A stretch of 11,790 bases of DNA from an uncultured Bacillota bacterium (lineage in GTDB: Bacteria > Bacillota > Dehalobacteriia > UBA4068). The notes under the pieces are model-generated. The model made no database searches and had not been told where the DNA came from. It was given only the letters and a program-made list of their open reading frames with translations. How positions within the stretch are numbered: the stretch's first letter is position 1; each line of letters starts with the position of its first letter. The translations under genes were made by a program, and so were the position numbers. The stretch is from contig CAKQQU010000046.1 in the NCBI GenBank assembly GCA_934271085.1, forward strand, positions 1-11,790. Direction: 5' to 3'. Positions 7,501 to 11,790 of this stretch are shown here, piece after piece.

Positions 7501-8789
7501 CCTCTGCCAGGGCAGCCGCTGCTATTAAAGATCTTACCGCAGATATGCCGGTGGAGCTTGAAATAGAATCAAGCGGAGCTGATATGTCCGCCATGATCGG
7601 CAGCGGAGCCCAGATAAATATTAAGGGGGACGATCTGGATACCCTGACGGCTGCCGCCGGGGAAATAGCAGGCCTTATCGGGGGGATAGAAGGATTTACC
7701 AATATTGACGACGGATGCGGTGAACCTCAGCCGGAACTGAGGGTAACTGTGGATAAAAATATGGCCATGAGCTACGGCCTGACAGTAGCTCAGGTCTATA
7801 TCCAACTGGCCGGAGAGCTTAACAGCAGCCAACAGGTAATAACTATCAATACTGAGGACGGCGAATATCCCGTTATTATCAGCCGCGATCCGCAATCGAC
7901 TCTGACAGGTGAAAAGCTGGCTGATTACAGTTTCCAGGTGGAAGTTCCCTCGGTAGACGGAGGCGAACCGGAAGAAAAAACGGTTTATCTCAGCAGTATT
8001 GCAACTATCAGCCGGCAAGACGGCCTGGCATCCATCAATCATCAGAACAGCAGCCGCTATTTGCAGGTAACAGCAGAAGCAGCCGAAGGATATAATTTGG
8101 GGATAATAAGCCGCGAGTTGGAAAAGGAGCTGGCAAATTATGACCCGCCTGCCGGAGTCAATATTGAGCTGGCAGGCGAGAACAAAGAAATAACGGATAT
8201 GCTGGGCGACGCCTTGTTGATGATAATTCTGGCCTGCGCGTTTATCTATCTTATAATGGTAGCGCAATTCCAAAGCCTGCTGCTTCCCTTTATCATAATA
8301 TTCACCATACCTCTGGCATTCTCCGGCGGCCTTTTCGTGCTGATAGCCTGCGGGCAGGAAATAACGATAGTAGCCATGCTGGGCTTCCTGCTGCTGGCAG
8401 GTATAGTGGTCAATAATGGCATAATATTTATCGACCGGGTAAATCAGCTGCTGGCTGAAGGAACAGATCCGCGGCAAGCCCTGATACTTACCGGAAGACA
8501 ACGCCTGCGCCCCATCCTTATGACAGCTCTTACTACCATCTGCTCCCTGCTCTCCCTGGTATTCTCGCAGCAGATGGGCGCCGAATTGCTGCGGCCTATG
8601 GCCATCGTAGCTGCTGGCGGCTTGGTCTATGCTACCATCCTCACCCTGTTCCTGGTACCTTCCCTTTACGAGATACTTTACCGCAGCGGACAGAAACGCA
8701 AAGCCAGACGCAGCAGAAAAAAGAACGGTATTTGCGATGAAATAGAACTGGAAGATGAAAGCGGCGCCAAGCTGCTGCTGACGGAATAA
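4587..8789 (+). CDS. RND-superfamily exporter (AcrB/SwrC type) with a large coiled-coil insertion
   Basis: A 1400-residue inner-membrane exporter; the family is usually about 1000-1070 residues. TM1 spans about 11-29. The N-terminal porter region follows, interrupted by an insertion of about 340 residues (about 197-538) and resuming at LTPALLSTIL and PAGYI. TM2-TM6 are at about 678-832 and TM7 at 868-888. The second porter region contains LRVTVDKNMAMSYGLTVAQV, and TM8-TM12 are at about 1206-1358, followed by a basic then acidic cytoplasmic tail. TM4 has GMLVDNSIVVIENIYRL, so Asp748 matches the AcrB proton-relay Asp407 while Asn749 replaces Asp408. TM10 has GIVVNNGIIFID, with Asn1276 where AcrB has Lys940; this pattern is common in SwrC-like relatives. 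AAAGGAGG precedes the ATG by six bases. Likely proton-driven export of amphipathic or lipid-like compounds. No adaptor or outer-membrane channel gene is in the window. Confidence 0.9.
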   Translation: MLPKLSVNKPMTIVVAIILVVILGYLSCINTGVDLLPDMEMPYVLVMTVSQGSSPEEVESRITAPLEASLGLLSGLKNMSSSSSEGVSMLIMEFQQQADMSSIMVEMSSLVNSAAAAFPENTASPVFIRLNPSMLPVMMLTASREGDTPAEFSAYVEDTLIPAFQRLDGVANVEAMGLITTQAELVWDEEALENYNDLILEEVDNQLAQAKRRLDSAKKELSQQREALDEKSSELYDQLAQAGNQLVSGRVQLEIGQSQLDAAPDELKAQREQLVATRDAILTVLDAFDAKEEINQALDVVNSTLYTLSKAEDAISMEFGSISAARRSIQQQKSDLDAAYAAYNEALFTGNREDIEAAAAELTAENNASAILIGRIAKLLPEDYRPAIDIAALPEDPAAAYLILSAALTGCDNSLAFLNTAINNAEAARNELENQESWLDFSELGQMTKAEAEKYLDQIEDGIEQIDKALLIDIPQAQQQLEESRRELDKGSLELERGKLEASTQLSSAGVQLALGEAQLEAAYDEFYAARDTAFKNAGLDGALTPALLSTILGAEHFSMPAGYIEDNEQNILLKVGDKFTSLEEMQDLTLLDLDLADIGQIKVRDVTDLQITDNSGESYAMVNGSPGLILSIQKQSLSSTAEVSENLNEAIEELMANTPGLNLTPVYDQGYYIDVALSAVLDNLLLGAVLAILVLFLFLRNYRPTLIVALSIPISLLFALTLMYFSGVSINVISLAGLAMGVGMLVDNSIVVIENIYRLRSEGMPAREAAIKGARQVTGAIVSSTLTTACVFLPVVFTHGLTRELFADMGLTVAYSLLASLLVALTLIPAASSNLLNKPTAETPFYRRLAEKYTALLQKNLNRKWPLMTAAGVVIVFCLVCTFLMGTGFIPEVDYAQLTITMKAQDKDTPDQEIQELSNQVLDRILTLDYVDMAAAYDAGAMSMGTLMGTLMGSEGDINMYILLDPDSGVPSARAAAAIKDLTADMPVELEIESSGADMSAMIGSGAQINIKGDDLDTLTAAAGEIAGLIGGIEGFTNIDDGCGEPQPELRVTVDKNMAMSYGLTVAQVYIQLAGELNSSQQVITINTEDGEYPVIISRDPQSTLTGEKLADYSFQVEVPSVDGGEPEEKTVYLSSIATISRQDGLASINHQNSSRYLQVTAEAAEGYNLGIISRELEKELANYDPPAGVNIELAGENKEITDMLGDALLMIILACAFIYLIMVAQFQSLLLPFIIIFTIPLAFSGGLFVLIACGQEITIVAMLGFLLLAGIVVNNGIIFIDRVNQLLAEGTDPRQALILTGRQRLRPILMTALTTICSLLSLVFSQQMGAELLRPMAIVAAGGLVYATILTLFLVPSLYEILYRSGQKRKARRSRKKNGICDEIELEDESGAKLLLTE
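5175..6200 (+). other. Coiled-coil insertion in the RND docking region
   Basis: This segment encodes residues about 197-538 of the exporter. The first arm (about 199-285) and second arm (about 465-535) are rich in Glu, Gln, Lys, Ala and Leu with heptad-like spacing. Both contain an 'L..G..QL..G' pattern: QLVSGRVQLEIGQSQLDAA in arm one and QLALGEAQLEAA in arm two. The middle (about 290-460) is also mostly helical but has Pro-containing breaks (LLPEDYRPAIDIAALPEDP). The layout suggests an antiparallel helical hairpin or stalk. Boundaries come from comparing the N-half with the uninterrupted C-half and with remembered AcrB sequence, so they may shift by several residues. Confidence 0.75.
7419..7447. 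repeat. 12-bp tandem repeat within the RND gene
   Basis: ATGGGTACGCTT occurs twice in a row (7419-7442), followed by a partial third copy, ATGGG. It encodes MGTLMGTLMG in the second porter region, next to other Met/Gly residues. It is in frame and harmless to the reading frame, and probably reflects a recent small duplication. Confidence 0.85.
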
Positions 8790-8805
8790 GCGAGGTAAAT
8801 GATCA

Positions 8806-9354
8806 ATGAAGGAAAAACCCCGGCATATTTTTCTTACCGGCCAGATCCAGGTAGGCAAATCCACCCTTATCAACAAAGCATTGGCTCTGTTTCCCCAGCT
8901 GACATCAGACACTCTGGGAGGTTTCCGCACAATAACAGTAAAAGGCTGTCCTCCCAACGCTCTGGGCAGCGTATATATCATCCCCGCTGCGGCTGATACT
9001 GTCTGCGATGAAAATAATATGGTAGGTATACGCTGGGGGGGCGGCAAATTCGATGCTTATCCCCAGGCTTTTGAAAAAGCAGGAGTTCCCCTGCTGCAGG
9101 AAGTATACGGCAAAAAGCTGCTGCTCATGGATGAGCTGGGGGTAATGGAAAACAATGCTCCGCTTTTCCGCCGGGAAGTGTTGATCGCCCTGGAAGGCAG
9201 CATACCTGTTTTAGGCGTTATCAAACCAATAAAAAACCCGCTGCTGGATGCCATACGCGCCCATCAGCGGGTAGAAATAATAGAAGTAAACTTGGAAAAC
9301 CGCAACAGCTTATTGCCCCTGCTCCAGCAGATATTGCTGGACAATGGACTGTAA
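8806..9354 (+). CDS. THEP1-type nucleoside-triphosphatase (P-loop NTPase)
   Basis: A 182-residue P-loop protein of the THEP1/NTPase_1 family. Walker A is GQIQVGKST (12-20). GGFRT (38-42) is the family's conserved motif after the first strand. Walker B is LLLMDELGVME (105-115), with Asp109 and Glu110. Length is as expected for the family. Members hydrolyse ATP, GTP and other nucleoside triphosphates in vitro, and the cellular role is poorly known. It begins 16 bp after the exporter stop with GAGGT as a weak ribosome binding site, so it is almost certainly co-transcribed with the exporter. Its last 45 bp overlap the 3' end of ysxC on the opposite strand. An overlapping ATG at 8799 lies in another frame and does not encode the motifs. 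Confidence 0.88.
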   Translation: MKEKPRHIFLTGQIQVGKSTLINKALALFPQLTSDTLGGFRTITVKGCPPNALGSVYIIPAAADTVCDENNMVGIRWGGGKFDAYPQAFEKAGVPLLQEVYGKKLLLMDELGVMENNAPLFRREVLIALEGSIPVLGVIKPIKNPLLDAIRAHQRVEIIEVNLENRNSLLPLLQQILLDNGL

Positions 9355-9924
9355 CTGCTCTTTTCCCTCCCGGGTAACAGCGGAAAAGCAAATTATCTCT
9401 TCTTTGGCCACATTCATAGCGGCAGCAATGGCGGCCAGAGATTTAAACCGCTGGTTTTTGCTGACCTTATCTATCTTATTGGCCACCAGCAGCACCGGCC
9501 AGCCCTGCTCCAGCAATATATCATGCATGGCGATATCCTCTTTTGAAGGTTCATGCCGGATATCCACCAGCTGCCAGCACATTTTAGGCTGCGGCGAGCC
9601 AAGATACTCCCCGATAAAATCCAGCCAGCGGGAGCGCTCGCTTTTGGCGGCTTTGGCATAACCATAACCGGGGAGATCCACAAAATACCACAGCAGCGGC
9701 TGCTCATCATCACTAAGCCCATCAATACGGTAAAAATTTATCAATCTGGTCTTACCCGGCGCAGAGCTGGTACGGGCCAGATTTTTTCTTTCGATCAGGG
9801 TATTGATAAGGGAGCTTTTCCCTGCATTGGACCGGCCGAAAAGGGCTATCTGAGGCAGATCCTCCTGGGGGTACTGTGCTTTCTTTACCGCTGACGCGGC
9901 AAGAGCGGAACGTCGCAGTTTCAT
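9310..9924 (-). CDS. ysxC: Ribosome biogenesis GTP-binding protein YsxC/EngB
   Basis: A 204-residue TRAFAC-class GTPase needed for late assembly of the 50S ribosomal subunit. G1 is GRSNAGKSS (30-38); the family usually has GRSNVGKS, so Ala replaces Val here. G2 lies in SSAPGKTRLINF, G3 is DLPGYGYA, G4 is NKID and G5 is FSA, all in the expected order and spacing. The ATG at 9924 follows GAGAGGAAA at a good distance and gives the normal family length. It starts nine bases after the lon stop, with no room for a separate promoter, so it is co-transcribed with lon as in many Bacillota. Its 3' end overlaps the convergent NTPase gene by 45 bp. Confidence 0.96.
   Translation of the reverse strand: MKLRRSALAASAVKKAQYPQEDLPQIALFGRSNAGKSSLINTLIERKNLARTSSAPGKTRLINFYRIDGLSDDEQPLLWYFVDLPGYGYAKAAKSERSRWLDFIGEYLGSPQPKMCWQLVDIRHEPSKEDIAMHDILLEQGWPVLLVANKIDKVSKNQRFKSLAAIAAAMNVAKEEIICFSAVTREGKEQLQSIVQQYLLEQGQ
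9323..9341. other. Small hairpin inside the convergent gene overlap
   Basis: TCCAGCA (9323-9329) and TGCTGGA (9335-9341) form a perfect 7-bp stem with a 5-base loop inside the 45-bp overlap of the NTPase and ysxC coding ends. No T-run follows on either strand, so it is not a typical intrinsic terminator. It may be a coincidence of coding sequence. Confidence 0.35.
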
Positions 9925-9933
9925 TTTTTCCTC

Positions 9934-11790
9934 TCAGTTTTTATCATTTACCAATGCCAGCTCCAATACCTGATCCATCTGGGATACCGGATGAAAGATC
10001 ATTTTGGAGCGAATATCTTCGGGCAAATCATCCAGGTCGGCCACATTATCCTGAGGCATAATTATCTCTTTAATGCCGTACCTGTACGCTGCCAGGAATT
10101 TCTCCTTGATACCGCCTACCGGCAGCACCCGTCCATGAAGGGTGATCTCGCCGGTCATGGCAATATCTCCCCGCACCTTCAATCCGGAAAGCTGAGAGCA
10201 GATAGCGGTAGCAATGGTGATACCGGCAGAAGGGCCGTCTTTGGGCACAGCGCCCTCGGGAACATGGATATGCAGGTCAGTGGTTTCTTCCAGATCATCG
10301 GGGATATTATATCTTCTGCCGATACTGCGTATCCAGGTATAGGCTGCCTGCACGCTTTCTTTCATCACATCGCCCAGCTTACCGGTAATAGTGAATTTGC
10401 CTTTGCCGGGCAGGGACTGGACCTCTATCTCCAGCAGCTCGCCGCCTATTTCCGTCCAGGCCAGGCCGCATGCTACGCCCTGCTGAGCCCGGCGCTTACG
10501 GCTGTCATCCAGATAGCGGCGGCGGCCCAGATAGCTTTCCAGATCATCGGCCCCCACCTTAAAGGGGGGCTGCTGGCCGCTGACTATATCCCTTCCCGCT
10601 TTACGGCAGATCTTGGCCAGACGGCGCTCCAGTTCACGCACACCCGCCTCACGGGTATAACCGCGAATAATGCCCTTCATTGCGGCTGGGGTAATTTTAA
10701 GCTGATCCCTGGTTATACCATGCTCTGCAAGCTGCTTGGGGAAAAGATGCTCTGTTGCGATATGATATTTCTCATCCTCGGTATAGCTGGGTATCTCTAT
10801 TACTTCCATTCTGTCCAGCAGCGGCCGGGGTATTTCCGAACGCACATTGGCGGTGGTGATGAACATTACATGGGAAAGATCGAAGGGTATCTCCAGATAA
10901 TGGTCGGAAAAGGTATTGTTCTGCTCGGGGTCAAGGGCTTCCAGCAAAGCGGAAGTAGGATCGCCGCGCCAATCCTTGCCCAGCTTATCCACTTCATCCA
11001 ACAGAAAAAGGGGATTATTTACGCCGCTGTCCTTCATGCCGGCCAGGATACGTCCGGGCATGGAGCCTATATATGTACGGCGGTGGCCGCGTATCTCCGC
11101 CTCATCCCGCACGCCGCCCAGGCTCATGCGCACGAACTGACGGCCGGTAGCTCTGGCAATGGAGCGGCCCAATGAGGTCTTGCCCACTCCGGGAGGCCCT
11201 ACCAGGCAAATAATGGGGCCTTTAAGATTCTTTTTCAGCTGGCAGCTGGCCAGGTATTCCAGAATACGCTCCTTGGGCTTGGCCAGACCAAAATGATCTT
11301 CGTTAAGTATTTTTTCCGCCTTTGATATGTCATAATTTTCCTCAGAAGAATTATGCCAGGGCAAAGCCAGGATAGTATCCAGATAATTGGTGATCACCAT
11401 GGCTTCCGCCATCATAGGCGGCGTCTTTTCCAGCTTTTTCAGCTCGCTTTCAAAGCGCTCCATGGCATAATCAGGCAGCTGAGCTTCTTTGGCCTTTTTG
11501 CGGTATTCCTCCGCCTCGCTGGCCCGGTCTTCCCCTTCTCCCAATTCCACCTGTATGGCTTTGATCTGCTCCCGCAGATAATATTCGCGCTGCTGCTTAT
11601 CCATCTGATTGCGAACCCTGCCGGCAATGCGCTTTTCCATTTCCAGCACAGCAGATTCCTTGGCAATATGGTCTATCAGCATTTCCATGCGTTTGGTTAT
11701 ATTAAGCTCCTCCAGCATGGACTGACGCTCAAAAGGCTCGGCAGCCAGCTGGGATGCGATATTGTCAGCCAGAATATCTGCCTGACCGAT
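9934..11790 (-). CDS. lon: ATP-dependent Lon protease (N-terminal part missing)
   Basis: An open frame of about 618 codons runs from the right edge to the stop at 9934-9936. The first visible residues (IGQADILADN, then ERQSMLEELN) belong to the Lon N-terminal substrate-binding region, so roughly 160-190 residues lie outside. A coiled-coil linker (QREYYLREQIKAIQVELGEG) precedes the AAA+ module. Walker A is GPPGVGKT (11176-11199), Walker B is LFLLDEVDKLG, and a sensor region includes MFITTANV. The protease domain has the catalytic serine in PKDGPSAG (codon 10228-10230) and the catalytic lysine in GGIKEK (codon 10105-10107). This is LonA, a cytosolic hexamer that degrades damaged and regulatory proteins. 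An internal Met at 11718 is not the start because Lon homology continues upstream of it. The promoter is off the window. Confidence 0.97.
   Translation of the reverse strand: MGQADILADNIASQLAAEPFERQSMLEELNITKRMEMLIDHIAKESAVLEMEKRIAGRVRNQMDKQQREYYLREQIKAIQVELGEGEDRASEAEEYRKKAKEAQLPDYAMERFESELKKLEKTPPMMAEAMVITNYLDTILALPWHNSSEENYDISKAEKILNEDHFGLAKPKERILEYLASCQLKKNLKGPIICLVGPPGVGKTSLGRSIARATGRQFVRMSLGGVRDEAEIRGHRRTYIGSMPGRILAGMKDSGVNNPLFLLDEVDKLGKDWRGDPTSALLEALDPEQNNTFSDHYLEIPFDLSHVMFITTANVRSEIPRPLLDRMEVIEIPSYTEDEKYHIATEHLFPKQLAEHGITRDQLKITPAAMKGIIRGYTREAGVRELERRLAKICRKAGRDIVSGQQPPFKVGADDLESYLGRRRYLDDSRKRRAQQGVACGLAWTEIGGELLEIEVQSLPGKGKFTITGKLGDVMKESVQAAYTWIRSIGRRYNIPDDLEETTDLHIHVPEGAVPKDGPSAGITIATAICSQLSGLKVRGDIAMTGEITLHGRVLPVGGIKEKFLAAYRYGIKEIIMPQDNVADLDDLPEDIRSKMIFHPVSQMDQVLELALVNDKN

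Noticed and set aside
7569..9047. Minus-strand open frame of 492 codons opposite the exporter and NTPase
   Set aside because: It lies antisense to two well-supported genes. Its translation is rich in Tyr, Gln, Cys and His runs with no recognisable domain, and no ribosome binding site stands out.
9991..11175. Plus-strand open frame of 394 codons opposite lon
   Set aside because: Lon motifs on the minus strand are unambiguous through this whole stretch. The antisense translation shows no domain and is a composition artefact.

Overview
The window looks like chromosomal DNA from a low-to-mid-GC member of the Bacillota, most likely Clostridia in the broad sense. The evidence is a lon–ysxC pair in tandem, a PadR/HAAS (DUF1700)/DUF4097 cassette, strong AGGAGG-type ribosome binding sites and consensus sigma-A promoters. 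The sequence does not show whether the organism has an outer membrane. It is densely coding, with no RNA genes, insertion sequences, CRISPR arrays or prophage genes that I can see.

Layout from left to right. (1) A truncated minus-strand gene for a polytopic membrane protein, HPP-like at its C-terminal end, runs off the left edge. (2) A divergent intergenic region of about 130 bp carries promoters for both sides and an inverted repeat that looks like a PadR operator. (3) A plus-strand operon follows: PadR regulator, HAAS/DUF1700 membrane protein, DUF4097 beta-repeat protein, then an EamA-family transporter. Both junctions within the first three genes are 8-bp ATGAATAA overlaps. (4) A 15-bp-stem bidirectional terminator separates this operon from a convergent minus-strand lipoprotein gene (DUF4430-like domain plus acidic tail) driven by a perfect TTGACA-N17-TATAAT promoter. 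(5) Divergent from the lipoprotein is a 1400-codon RND-superfamily exporter, followed 16 bp later by a THEP1-type P-loop NTPase. (6) The NTPase gene overlaps by 45 bp, tail to tail, the minus-strand lon–ysxC operon. lon runs off the right edge, so its N-terminal part is missing.

How the genes may work together. The PadR cassette is a recognisable self-regulated envelope-sensing module: PadR represses, and HAAS and DUF4097 are its usual downstream partners. lon and ysxC are housekeeping genes for protein quality control and 50S ribosome assembly. The most unusual object is the RND protein. Its N-terminal porter half carries an extra segment of about 340 residues, mostly coiled coil, at the point where the docking subdomain of AcrB would begin its 'yGLt' helix. 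The equivalent place in the C-terminal half is uninterrupted. No membrane-fusion adaptor or outer-membrane channel is encoded nearby, so the built-in stalk may replace an adaptor or reach the wall; that is inference. I see no clearly new multi-gene system beyond this.
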